Shown here: positions 1 through 12,475 of the stretch, in pieces
Numbering within the stretch: position 1 is the stretch's first letter
How the letters are laid out: each line of letters starts with the position of its first letter
Origin: Gorsachius magnificus
Taxonomy: Eukaryota; Chordata; Aves; Pelecaniformes; Ardeidae
Length of the DNA stretch: 64,000 nucleotides
Direction of reading: 5' to 3'
Assembly (NCBI GenBank): GCA_034008185.1
Contig: CM067109.1
Span: 37,976,885-38,040,884, forward strand
Translations under genes and position numbers: made by a program
Notes under the pieces: model-generated
Database searches by the model: none
The model's input: the letters and a program-made list of their open reading frames with translations, nothing else
Told to the model about the DNA's origin: nothing

Positions 1-3000
1 CCCCAACCATCACATCTCTGATTTCCAAAATATCAGTTTTTCAAAAAGTTCATTAAAAGTCTTCAGAAACAGCATTCAATGGTTGTTTATTTTCTAAATG
101 TAAACAGCAGGAACAGTTTCCTCCATGACAGAAGAAAAAAGAACAACAACCATAAAGTCACTACAGGGTGCACAAAGCAAGTGAGGAAACTTTATAAAAT
201 TAATAATGGTAGAAACCTGTGTGTTTATCCAATGATACGAAATAAATGGAGCAGAAGTCTCAACATCAACATTTGTTTAAGTACACATTAACAAGAATAC
301 AAAGTATAAATAAAAGGAGATAAAAGCTTGGCTATGGCCCTAAAGGAAATTGCTGAAGTGTCCAGAAGCAACACACCATGACCCTTTCTATATTAAAATA
401 GTATATCACACCTGACAAGATACCAAGGGAAAAGAGACTCATAGGATATGTTTTTTCAGTTTTGGTTTTGGTTTTTTTGCAATTATCTGTGGCATGGAGG
501 CAACGCTTCATGCAAGAATGTACATCTTGAAGTCTATACTGGAGAAAAGTATATGAATCATACCTTTAATAAAGCAGAAAACTGCCATTTTCCCCTCAAC
601 CATGTAAACACCATTCTGACTCCACTGTAGATGGCATGCCATCCAGCTTAAAAATTAGCATATACATTTAGAACAGCCAATAAGATTCAGAGGGAGACCC
701 TGACATGACTAATTTTTTCCATTCCAGAGTCCGTACATTTTACTAGAGCCATGAACACATCACCCTTACAGAGTGTGATGAGAACTTCAGTCAGCCGCAG
801 AGCAACTATGATCCTTTTTAAAGGTCTCATCTGAAAGGCCCTGCACTAAGCTTCACACTAATCCTTTTTTCTTTTGAAGTAAGCTGAGCTGAACCCACTA
901 AAATGTCAATGTGAAGTCCAAAAAGGCCAGGCATATTTTTGAACAGAGAGCACAAAAAAAGTCTAAGAAATGTATAAGCCTTTATTTGAATCCCGCCTGT
1001 GTTTTTCTTATAAAATTATTTGGGAAAAAAAAAAAATAGAGGGCTATCTCAGCCCTTTATTGACGATGTCGCTACAGTAGTGCACCAAAAAAAAATCATG
1101 CCTGGCCAGAGTGTGTTCCAGGCAGTCACTGGGAATGTTGCACAAACCACTAAGTCATCAACTTTCACAACACAGATCAAAAGCACTGGCTCATTAAAGA
1201 CAGATCTTCAAACAAACCTCCTCTGTTGCAGAGAGCGATCACTGCACAAGAGCTTAGTCCTTCCTCAGAGAAAGAGGTTTGGGGAGAAAATCCAAAATGT
1301 AAGTTTGGCCATCTCCATATTTATCTGGAAAAGTCCTCTAGAAAGACTTTTCCTGGTCTGGGGAAATTACCTTAAAAGCTCTGCTATATCTTCTCCACAT
1401 GACCAGGACACAACAGACAGCATATAAGTAATTGCTTCAGCTGTCTAACAGTGCTGCAGCATCTCCAAGAGGCAGGACCACACAAAGCACACTGAAGGTA
1501 CTTTAATCCCTGTCTTTGCAGCCTGCACTAAGCCCATCTCAACCAAAGCAGGATCACACAAATATGTTATTCTACACTCTTTTACCACTCGTTGGTTAAA
1601 ACACACAATACCTTTACAATTCTGTCAACTAACTCTGTACTTATACTTACCTTTTCCTAGAAACTGTGTTGATTGCAGACACATACAGCTACCATGAAAG
1701 ACCATCTGGGTCTGGGTCTGGAAATTTAAAATACTGAATATAAGGCGATATTAAAACATTGAAGGAGTGGACGTTCTTGAGTTTTGTTTGACTTTTGCTA
1801 GTTTTTAATCTTGTTGAAAAAAGTGTTGAAAAGAAATGACTCTGGGAAATGACTGTAAGATTTATATAGCTGCAATTCCAAGAACAAATAACAGAAATTC
1901 TGAATATGAAAGAGAATGGATGATTAATATCTACTTCGTGCTAGAAACAGAGCTCCCAATGCTCCCAGATTTCCTGAATAAAGTGTTAGTCAACTTTCTT
2001 GTGTCTTCTTTGCTCAAGGATGTCTGTGAAAACCTAATTCATTTTACATCTCTTTTGGCCATCACCATTAAGCCTATAGCAAAGTGCCTAGGTTACCATT
2101 TCTGAACTTTTTGTTGCTGTTGATGCTGCAGCTCATAACCAAATTAGCAGTGTGTAGCTCATGGTGGCACTTTTCCACTCTGAAATCTGCAGACATAAAA
2201 TTATCATGTCATGCATTCTAAGGAAAACATCACATGTCCTCCAGTTGAATTATGAGAGCCAGCAGAGTTGCATTTTACAGTATTTGATGGCTTCCATAAT
2301 TTTCAGTCATCAACCCTTGAAGTTAATTCAAACTGGTCAGCTGTAAATTTGCCACAAGTTATTTTTAATATTATGTAGTAGTTAGAAGAAAAAAGAACAT
2401 AAAGGTTCAGCTCAAAGTAAGTGTGAGGACATACTCCCATGGAGGCTTTGAAAGAGTCTAATACATTTCAACACAAAACTGTTTTCAGTACCCAAGTCTT
2501 CAGAGCACTTTTGGAAAGTATGAGGCACAGGGTTTTTCCAGTTTCTGCTTTGTATGACAGAAAAGGTGAGACCAGGGTCAGAAGAGCATTCCGAAACAGG
2601 AGCTACTTCCTTGCCTCTCCTGCAATTCCTCTCAATTCAATAGTTATCTAAGAAAAAATGTGTCAGGAGTTGATCACCTAAGTTAATTGAGTATCTGAAA
2701 AAAAGTTCTTACACACAAATAAAATCATAATTGTCACCTAAATTATAAGAACAAAACAAAAACATGAAACACATCGTTTCACAGCCACTAGAGCAAACAT
2801 TTGCTTCATAGTTCCCTTGCTTCCCTGCATACTGCACTTTCCATGCATATTTACATCAAAACTCTCTGCTAATGCCTTTCTGTCTCAGCAAAATAAAACC
2901 ACAAGAGTATAAGGCAGATGAGACAAGTTGTACTCCAAAGGCTTTGAAAAACCTGTGTTTGAACTAGAAAACAAAAATTGCATGACATTTGAGGGTTTTA

Positions 3001-3543
3001 ACCAACGTAAATCCCACAGCAGCAGTTCAGGGCAGTACGTTAATTTGGTTGGCAACTTTAAAAGCAGTTAAATGGTAATAGGCATTAAATTAAAGAAAAT
3101 GCCATTGAACTGGAAGTGCATAATAGGCCTAAAAGATTCATTATTCTTTAGGAAGAGAATGTCCCCCCACCATGTAGTACAATAAAAAAATTCTTCTATT
3201 CAAAGGCATAGCGATAGTTCAATTGCATTGCTCTTTTCTCTTGTATTCCACTAGCTGAAAAGTGATGATTAGAGGATTTGTGGGGCCTGAATTTTGGCAT
3301 CTCCTATGTTATATTCATAATAGACTCCATTTTCATTTTAAAATGCAGATTTAAAGGACTGAGCATTGCTGCTGATATAAGTCAGATATGAGCCATATTG
3401 GTTTACACTTGCTGAATACTCAACCCCTGACTATCAAAAAGAGAGTTCATTAGAGGTCAATTTAATTAGGGCAATGTCTGTAAAAGGCTATTGGTTGCTT
3501 ATGGTCTATTTGCCCACTCTCCCAGTTTTCAGCTGTTTACCTT
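1..3543. other. AT-rich DNA with no recognisable gene
   Basis: I see no gene, RNA or clear transposon here. Open frames are short (at most 135 codons, at 1020-1427) and their translations resemble nothing I know. Poly-A and poly-T runs are short. The last 300 bases (about 3240-3540) contain TAATTA at 3463-3468 and little low-complexity sequence, which would fit a conserved non-coding element. This is only an impression from composition. Confidence 0.6.
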
Positions 3544-3753
3544 AGAATCACAGAATCATAGAATCACTTTGGTTGGAAAAGACCTTTAAGATCATCGAGT
3601 CCAACCTTTAACCTAACCCTGACATCCCACCACTAAACCATGTCCCTAAGCACCTCATCTATCCTTCTTCTAAATACCTCCAGGGATGAGGACTCCACCA
3701 CCACCCTGGACAGCCCATTCCAGAGCCTGACAACCCTTTCGGTGAAGAACCTT
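3544..3753 (-). mobile_element. CR1 LINE, 5'-truncated 3' end
   Basis: The + strand opens with tandem AGAATCATAGAATCA-type octamers, the reverse complement of the CR1 3'-terminal repeat. The conserved core follows: TTGGTTGGAAAAGACC, then TTTAAGATCATCGAGTCCAA. About 150 bases further, the remains of the ORF2 C-terminal coding end are recognisable near 3700-3750. The element therefore lies on the minus strand and keeps only about 210 bases. CR1 copies are normally 5'-truncated by incomplete reverse transcription, and this one fits. Its 3' core (gatcatcgagtccaa) differs from the 35 kb and 53 kb copies (gaccTCTAG/ggtcatctag), so it belongs to a different subfamily. It is non-functional. Confidence 0.95.
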
Positions 3754-3767
3754 ACACACACACACAA
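3753..3767. repeat. (AC)n microsatellite at the CR1 truncation point
   Basis: TACACACACACACAAAA directly follows the point where CR1 similarity stops, at the 5' end of the minus-strand element. It is a short dinucleotide run. Confidence 0.8.
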
Positions 3768-5993
3768 AAGAAGTCTAAAGGGCAATCTAAAGAAAGTGAA
3801 GATATCCGTAAAATTTTCATATTTATTTCAGTTTTGTATATTAAATATATATCAGGGTTACCCAGAGACAATGGACTCACAAATTCTACCAATATCTTTC
3901 CTGATGAGCAAAATATTTTATATTTGTCTTTCTAAAAAGCGTTCCTGATCTAGAAAGCACCAGCAAGAAAAATATACTGACAAATTTCTAGGGCTGTGCC
4001 ATGTTAACTGTAGCCAGATTTGAAAATTCAGAGAGTTATATCATAGTTTGTTGTTTGTGACCCAGGTAAGAAACAAAGCACCTGTATGGATCTCTACCAA
4101 ATCAGGCAGTCACACAACAAGCGTGATTTCCTTAGTACTGTGGTATTATATTCTGGTGCATAGACTCCAGAGAGATGAGAGTATCTATGAATCAGCATTC
4201 TCAATGCTGACTGCAATACCCAAGAGCACCATCTTCCATAGGTGATGCTTCAGGGAATGACGGTAAAAAACATAATAGGTAGCTAAATTGAAGAATATTT
4301 CTGCAACATACCTAGTGTCCAAGTGTATGAGTCGTGCCCTTGGTTGGGGAATAATCCAAGTACATTTTGTGAGCTCAACCAGCTTTGTAAAAATTCATTT
4401 TAGGGAAAGATGAGGGAGCTTTCATGTACCCAAAACTGAATTAAGTTCTTTAGGTTGCTGTAAAGCCATCTTAGCACATAATTTAAATTCAGTATATTTC
4501 TCAATGACATTGCAGGGAAGCATGAGGGTGGGGCAGACAGCTTCCAAGTATTGCTAACTACTGTCATTCAATTCCTGCAGTGAAAGTTAGTTCCTTTATT
4601 GGATACAATTAGAATAATTTCTTCCAGAGAACTTGAAAGAAATACAATTTTCATACCTATTTGGGTTTTTTTAAAACAAACTTTAAAGCTTGTTTGATTT
4701 TTCTCATAATGTACTAACACACACTTAGCACCTGTGCAATGTTGCTAACACAGCTCCATTCCCTTTAAACCTCCCCTATTACTCCCTTCTGATCCTCCTT
4801 GAAACTGGCAGACGTGTTTGTTACCTAAAAGCTATATTCCTTACACGTTTTTTTGGAAATTCTAGGAAGTACATTAATTATAATTAATTCAGCATTTATA
4901 TACATTTTTCCCACTTGCCTCTGGGCAAAGATACCCTTTCTGGTGAGCAGACAAGAGCCTTGAGCTGGGACTCTCACGTTTCCTGGAACCTGATGGCCAT
5001 TGCTGCTGCCTGTGCAGTCACACAACTACATGCTGGCTTTTACACATTTCTGCACAGAAGCTGGTGGCTGCCATGGTCCTTATTATCAACAACAGATGTG
5101 TCTGCTCACCAGACCTGGCTCTTAAATAAAATCACAGAATGCTCACATCACCTGTGGGTGAGCAGCTTCCGCCACAACCCCTCCAAGGTTTGCATTTAAA
5201 GTGAGGGGAAAGGAGAAGATGAACAAACAAACTATTCTTTAGAGTAGTTTGATCCTTCCCTCTTTACAGCAAAGGACTGCTGAAAATTGCCCAAGAGATG
5301 AGTGGGATGAGCACATCTCGTGAAATTCAGCTTCCTGAAGTAAGTTTCTCAAAATTCAGTTTCTTTAGGGATCATGGGATGAGCCAGTCCATTTTCTACC
5401 AGAAAACAGAGCTCAGTGGAAATATATAGAAAGAAATGCAAACTGCAAGTCTTTGCCTGCTTCCTCCTCAATGTCACAGCCCAACACATCCTTCCAATTC
5501 ATGTCTTTCCATATTAAGTATGCTACAAAGAATCCTTCTGGGCACAGGATACATTTTCAGTATCCATCCACCAGCCAGGCAAAGGGTATTCAGAGGCTGA
5601 AGGGCACAAGCGTACTTAGAACGAAAAAGTTGTTGCTTGCCTCCAAGGAAAAAGAGAGGTATGCATCTGTGGGGAATCATACCCTTTTATCTCCACTGAA
5701 AATAAAAAAAGTGTATAGTGCAAAGAGATACTTTTCCAGCAGCAAGTGAATACTTCTGTTACTCATTTTGTTATATTGGCTTCAGAAATAGAAATTTTAG
5801 TACACAAATTTCCAAGTTTCTATTGTATTCTCAACACTCAGTGATCAACATTGTTTGCTGGTTAAAAGCTATTACAGGTACAATGTTGTCAGTGGAAAAA
5901 TATGACCCAGGCTACTTAGCTTTGCCAATTTCAGCACCTACTTCCACTTTTGGGAATTAGATTCTTGACATTCAAATTGTAGATTAGTTATAC
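3768..5993. other. Unique AT-rich DNA with no gene
   Basis: No coding or RNA feature is recognised. The open frames at 4915-5199 (+) and 5453-5749 (+) have unfamiliar translations and no supporting splice or codon signal that I can defend. Confidence 0.6.
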
Positions 5994-6053
5994 AATCATA
6001 GAATGTTTTGGGTCGGAAGGGACCCCTAAAGGTCATCCAGTCCAACCCCCAAT
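5994..6053 (-). mobile_element. CR1 LINE, very short 3' end
   Basis: AATCATAGAATG followed by TTGGGTCGGAAGGGACC and AAAGGTCATCCAGTCCAACCCCC is the reverse complement of a CR1 3' end, so the element is on the minus strand. Similarity fades after about 6053. The following 50 bases (to about 6100) could be a diverged continuation. The copy is dead and severely truncated. Confidence 0.9.
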
Positions 6054-9000
6054 GTCATCATACCCAATGAGCTGTCCTCTTAAACAGCACCTTCACAGCA
6101 AGATCAATGCCAAAAAAGACCAACACCCAACCAGCTAATTTATCCGTTAAGAAGATACATGCCTAGGAACTAAAGCTGATAAAAAGTAAAATTACAGATA
6201 AACATCACCTGAGACCCAACAACAGGGTGGATGGCTATTAGATAAATTGTAAATGACCAGTAGAAAAAATAGGAATAAAAAAAACCCCAAACCCCACCTA
6301 AAAACTAGAAGAGGCTATCCAGTCTAATTTTCTAATGTTCTTAATGTTCCTCTGCGCCACCAAACAAGGAGCATCAGTAGAAATCTTTTTCACAGCTCAG
6401 ACTCACATGACCTCGGATGGGAGACATGTGCAGGTTCATGAGGACTCGTGTGAACATGCTATACAGGATAATGTCAGTGCTGTGCAACATGACTGAACAT
6501 GGCACTGAAAGTTTGATGAAGGTTAAATAGAGACAAATTGAGCACAATTATGTTGGGCCTTCACATTGAGTGAAGGACTTTTGACAACAATGAAACACAA
6601 TTACTTTGATGTAATTTTCTTTTTTAGTATCAGTTGCACTCTGGAGCTTATAAATGCCACCTTTACTGAGTTTCTCATGCTGATGCAAGTAAAATTGTCC
6701 CACCAATGAAACTACTTGTGGATTTGAAAGAATTAATGTACACCAGACTAAAGAGGTAGTTATGCATGTATTTTAATAAAGATTAAATGAAGAATGACAT
6801 TCCTCTGGATCAGAAAACATCTCCCTCTGATCCTTGTCTAGCTTTTAAGTTCTATATTCCACTGTGGTTTATTCTGCCCTTTTCATAAGCATCCAATGCT
6901 GATCCAGTGTTGCAGACAGGACAGTAGCTTAAATGTGCCTTTGATTAGATTCAGCCATCTATGATGTTTTTCAATACCATAATTTAGTCAAAGATCTCTG
7001 GGATTAAATGGCTAGAAACACTATTTCCCTTTATCAGCTTAGGAATTACTTACAATAAGTAAAACTTACAAAATTTCCTTAAAGATTTGACAGCTTAAAT
7101 TGCATTTTCAAAGTTAAGGTCAAAGTTTTTGAGAAGTATGCTATGTAATATTCATGTTCCTTTGAGTGTTACTAAAATTCACTTTTGCTGAAAACAGGAG
7201 TTAGCACCACTTAGCTGCTTTAGAAATCACACATCATAAATTGCCTTCTGCCTGTTGATTTCAGGGTTAAAAAAAAATGGTTAACCTGAGTAATAGTGAG
7301 GTCACCTAAACACTTGCATATATGTATCATATTTTTAGAGGCTAATACTAATGACTACCAAGCACTAGAATCTAAATGATGACCAATATATAGTTGCTGA
7401 GAAAACAGAGGAATAGTAAGACAAAAAAACTGTCATATGGAGACAGCTCCTACAAATGTTATGTCCCTGTGTTGACTGATACAGAGTGACATGTCACCAA
7501 TATCTTAAGATAAGGTAACACTCTATAATTTGTCTGATGAGTGCTGCCTCTTCTTTCTTAGAAAGTCTTCACTCACCATTTTCTCCAAATACCTGTTTGT
7601 TAAAAATATTCATTGAAACATTTAGTGTATTTCTTTTTCCCTGTGGATGCCTATTTAAAATTTGAACTTTAGGCTTTGATATTCCTCTCTGATTAAAGCG
7701 CCAAATGCTATTAGTTTTGATCCCTGACTGAATCAATGAAACTCTTACAACTTCAAATTTCTGTTATAAAGTTGCTTACTGATAGCATATTTAAACTTCA
7801 CAGTCTGCAGTAAACCTAAGCTCCACTTGAAAAAAGCTTTTGTTCACAATCATCTCATGTGAATACTTACAGAAAGCAAACACAACAGGAACACAAATGC
7901 TGACATTCAGTAATGAATGTTCATTTCAGAAACCTATAATGAACCTTGTTTTGATCAAACACAGCCAGGAAAACTCATTTTGAAATTTAAATTAAAGTTT
8001 AATTCACTTTTTTTTTAGACCCTGCTTGGAATCCTGAAATGGTATAGAGTGACATATCCCTACTAATACAAAAGCTTGTGGTGGTTTACATCACCCTAGT
8101 TAAGCAAGCAGAACTCTGGCATTTCAAACACAAGAAGAATTTTATTTTATGGACTATCTCGTGTCGTCTATATATCTCAGCTATTCCATACTGGAGACTA
8201 CAGATGATTTCTGGCTGTCAGCCAACACCACCATGCGTGAATATCTAAGACTAAGACAAACATCTGCTCGTAGCCATGTCATTCAAGCTACATGGTAACT
8301 AATAAAAAGAGGTATAAAATGACTTGTTATATTCCCTGCCATCACTGCATAACTGAAGAAAAAAGTAAGCTTCTACTGAAATGCTGGCATACTTCAAAGG
8401 AAGACCCTTCCTATTTCCTCGAAAACCTGTTTACTATTGTCTTCTTGAGCGAAGTTCTGGGAGGTGGCAAGACAACAATGGCATAGTGAGGTGCTTGGGT
8501 TTCCCCAAGCCAATTGCAGCACCATACCTAGAACCAGGAGGTTTTTCATAATACTGAAAGAATATACACATAAAGACACGAAAATATACAAATATAAGCA
8601 GGTGTTTGAAAACAATTTCAAAGGAAACTATAAAATTGTTAGAGAAATTTATCTAATAAATTGTTTGCATTTACAATATGTTCACGCAAAAAAACCCTAA
8701 CACTTGGAATACTTTTTTTTTTAATTATTTATACAGAAACAAAGTAGTTCAGATATTTCAGTATCACAGGATATTTCAAACATTTTTGTGAAAGTAATGT
8801 TTTTGTGTTAGGAATTGATAAATATTGTTACAGTACATACTCTTTAGAGGGAGATGTTAACCACGAAAGCGTTAAAAAAAAAAAACCAAAACCAAAAACT
8901 AAATAGAATTGTCATTATTTTATTTATGGCCTCTTACTACCCTCTGTTGCAATTACACATAGGAATGCTACCTATGTGTTTATATACACATTGGTCTGTG

Positions 9001-10187
9001 GTAAAATATATAAGGCATTCATTAAATCCATCAAAATGTAGAAGAAATATAATTTACTTGGCAATATCCATTTAGCATTCTACTGTTTTTGTAACTTACC
9101 AAGAATATACGCATTTAGAGATGTATTGTGCCTCAGAAGATGTTATGGATCACTTCAAGTCTGCTAAAAAGAGGAGTTTAGTGAAAAATAAATATTTCTC
9201 CTTCTTTTTTCCAGAATTTTACTTTAATTATTTTCTGACTTTCAGCCAATTTTTTTTTGTTATATTCACTAATTAATATTAGTAGTTTTAATTTATTCTA
9301 GAGTAAGGCATGTATTCCCAAGTTTTCCTCATAGCAGTTCTTGTATAAATGCTTTGTACTGTTCAGTCTTTCATGGATGAGACAAATTGCCAAAAGGCGA
9401 CACTATCTCTAATTTTCAGAGGAAGAGTCTTGATAATCTAAAGGAAAACAAACTTTCTCTACAAGATGTCCACAATACCCTTGCATCTATTTCCAAAAAC
9501 CTTATCTCATGCTGTAACTTTCATTTGACAACTCTTGCCTTTTCTCTGTCAATTCAAGATTAATAAATGTCTCCCATAATTTTTAAATGCAGAAACCAGA
9601 ACAGAAAGTTAATATCCTACACAGTGCATGGACTCTGCAAGTCTCAGTGGCTTACTATTTAGCATCATTTCTACTGTTACTATTTTTATAAAGACCTACA
9701 GTAGAAGACAGGTGTGGTGAGCTTACCTCTGAGGAGGCTAGCCCCAAGGCTTTTATTAGTCAAAAACACTGATGCGATTCCTGTGCTGTAAAAGCAATAG
9801 CTTACTATTTTTGACATACTACAGGCTTTGTTCTGAAGGGATTATTGTCCTTGCTGGCCCTATGCCTTAACAAACACCCAAGGCATCCAATAATCCTTCA
9901 AAATGCACTGTTGGACATGTCTTATTGCCAGAAAGTAGATTCTTCCTTCTCATATTTAAAGACTCTGTCCACATTTTGTAGAGACTTACATTCCGTATGT
10001 ACCCTGTTACATGCTCCTTCACAATACAAGCCACAGACAGAAAGTATATCCCAGCACTGGTCTAAACAACCCATGAACAATACATTATATCAACATATAT
10101 TTTATTAGGCTACTCTTACTCAACTGTAAATCTAACTCAGAAAACAAAAAAAACCCCATGACTGTAGATTGTGTATATAATTTATGG

Positions 10188-10212
10188 TAAAATATGTATT
10201 ATACATATTTTA
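10188..10212. repeat. Perfect 25-base inverted repeat (12-base arms)
   Basis: The left arm TAAAATATGTAT (10188-10199) and right arm ATACATATTTTA (10201-10212) are exact reverse complements around a single T. The sequence is AT-only apart from one G and one C. It could extrude as a cruciform, but also lies in very AT-rich DNA where palindromes are more frequent by chance. Confidence 0.9.
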
Positions 10213-10527
10213 TATAAACACCTAGCATATATTTCAACATCTGTAAAATTGTAATGCTTTTAAAAGCAATGAAGTACTTTGGGTTTTATAGACTTATCTT
10301 AGTACTGTACCTAAACACATCAAGAACAAATAGCATTTTAATTTCTCCCAGAGAAACTGTCTAGAGTTTAACACAAGTTCACTTAAGTTTAATGTCTATC
10401 TTTCAAGAATGTATGCCTTGCAAGACAGGGGCATGATCTAATATGCCTTTCCTGCATTTAACTGCTACAATTCTAACTTTTTTTTTTTAAGGCAATTTAA
10501 TTGTCTAAAGGTTTGGGGCTGTTACAA

Positions 10528-10549
10528 TTTTTTTTTTTTTTTTTTTTTT
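10528..10549. repeat. Poly-T run (22 T)
   Basis: An uninterrupted run of T followed by an A-rich stretch. No retroposed gene body was recognised next to it on either side, so I treat it as a simple homopolymer. Confidence 0.9.
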
Positions 10550-11289
10550 ATAAAAATAAAACCAAAATTTTTGGCTTTTCATGCCAATAAAACTTATAGT
10601 ATAAAAATATGTGGTTTTAATAGATGCATAGAAATAGTATCTTCACAAAAGTTCTAAATAAATTATATTGAAAGCTTAACAGTAATAAAACAGTATAAAA
10701 GATTCTAATGTTTATTGCAAACTACATGACACAATGGATTTCTTCTAATCCTAACTCATGTTCAGCTACTAGCATTTAAAAAGTAGCTAGGCCTTGCAGC
10801 TATTGCAGCCAATTACTGCAGTCACCTGAATCCTCAATATATTTCAATACTGGGATCTTTCATTATCTGAGTACCGGGGTTCATCCCTTAACAATGTTTA
10901 CTTGATAAACTCTTGAGTTTAAAAGACTTGTTTATGGTCAATAATACAATACCATGTTATGATTAAAAAGATTTATTAATAATACAATGTCTAATAACTT
11001 CATATTTATTATATATCAATGCAAAGCTGTCGAAGAGTTTACTTTATCACCTTAATACACCTGATGTGTATATTATCCACCTGGTTGTATAAATCAGAAG
11101 CTTGAGATACAGGCAGGTTGAATGATTTTTCCATCTGTTCTCTACGTGCTTTGGAGCATAACCCAAATGTAGACATGTGGAAAAGTTCAATAAAGATGCT
11201 AGCTCCAGAAAAAGCAAAAGAATTTTTTTTCTTTTTGCCTCAATGGAGGCAGAATTTTATCCTTAATTCCTAAGAAACTTTCTGAGATT

Positions 11290-11309
11290 AAAAAAAAAAA
11301 AAAAAAAAA
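11290..11309. repeat. Poly-A run (20 A)
   Basis: An uninterrupted run of A. No recognisable retrocopy lies upstream on the + strand. Confidence 0.9.
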
Positions 11310-12414
11310 TCTAGTGATCTTCCTAATTACAATTCCATTGGGTGCAAGATAGAGGCAACCCAACATATAGTAATGAGAAGGTTTTTCTACAGCAACATTA
11401 AATTTCTGGGGTGGGTGGACATGGAACAGCTTCAGTATGAACTCAGAATATCTCTTTTCAGGACCTGAAAAAGCATGAAATTTAGCATCATTCGGACAAT
11501 AGTTCAGGGTGGCACACAATTAGCCTGGAAATTAATAATTTACAGGATGCCCTTTTAGTTTGGTCTAGAATATAAATGAACGCATCCAACATCCATGTAA
11601 TACTTGCACTAATTTTTCTCATTTGCAATAAAATGATATTTAGTGCCTTTAAATTCAGAAGCCCCTCTTTCATGTTTGACCTATTATCTAGAGTAATACA
11701 ATCATGCGGAGCACTTGGTAAGTTATTTTTCAACCATCAATCATCCCTAAATTGTGCTCTCTCATATTAAATCAAAAGGCTAGAACAGATTCTCCCTTTT
11801 CTCCATCTCAAAGATAGCAGCAGTCAATAAAGCCGTCCACTTCAAATACAAGATTTATAGCTGTCAGATTTTCATACCACCTACTCCAAGTTTCTAAACG
11901 CAATATTCATATTGGTAGCACACAAGCAGCAACCACCTGTAGTAACACCTAATGGGATTTTCTGTGCCTAACAGAAGTCTGAATCCTATCCAGGTGTCTG
12001 CAGAGGAAGCATTTCATTGTGTGCAATGAGGCAGCACTGTTTAGATAAATCAATACAGAAAAGAGAGTTTGGGAGTTTTTAGCAGAGGTCAGGGTTAATC
12101 TGCAAATGTGTTTTATCCCTTGAAGGATTTATATTAATCCAGTTTTGTCTCTGATGCTGCTGATTTGAAGCTTACATTATAACAGAGAATCTTCCCTCTG
12201 ATGCTTTTTTTTTTTTTAATACTCAGCTAAAGCCACTTAATAGCATACCACCCAACAGGAGAGCAAGGAGAATTTCCTAGTAAATCTTTAAGTAAAGCCC
12301 ACATTCCTTTTAATAAGCGACCACTTATATTTACTGGAGGATAGATTTCCTCTAACCAAAAAAAAAAATAATCCTGATTTTCTTTCCTGAGGGTTTGTTG
12401 TGGGTTTTGTTTGG

Positions 12415-12475
12415 TTTTTTTTTTGGGGGGGGGGGTGCTTTGTTTCTTTTCTTTTTTTTTTTTTTTTTTTTTTTT
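12415..12475. repeat. Compound homopolymer tract T10-G11-T24
   Basis: Ten T (12415-12424) are followed directly by eleven G (12425-12435), then a short mixed T-rich linker, then twenty-four T (12452-12475). The minus strand reads A24, a linker, C11, A10. Such tracts are error-prone in sequencing and assembly, so exact lengths should be distrusted. Confidence 0.9.

Larger units (their letters stand above)
6054..12414. other. Unique AT-rich DNA with no gene
   Basis: No gene is supported. The stretch is notably AT-rich, especially 10100-11100, with a perfect palindrome and two long homopolymers listed separately. Parts of 6600-7000 and 7660-8000 are free of low-complexity sequence and contain TCF/LEF-like (CTTTGAT) and homeodomain-like words, but I would not call an element there. 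Confidence 0.6.

Noticed and set aside
1020..1427. 135-codon plus-strand frame
   Set aside because: Begins in a poly-A/lysine run and has no recognisable domain.
8457..8475. CTCF-like GGGAGGTGGCAAG
   Set aside because: Only a short core matches and the remainder departs from the consensus.
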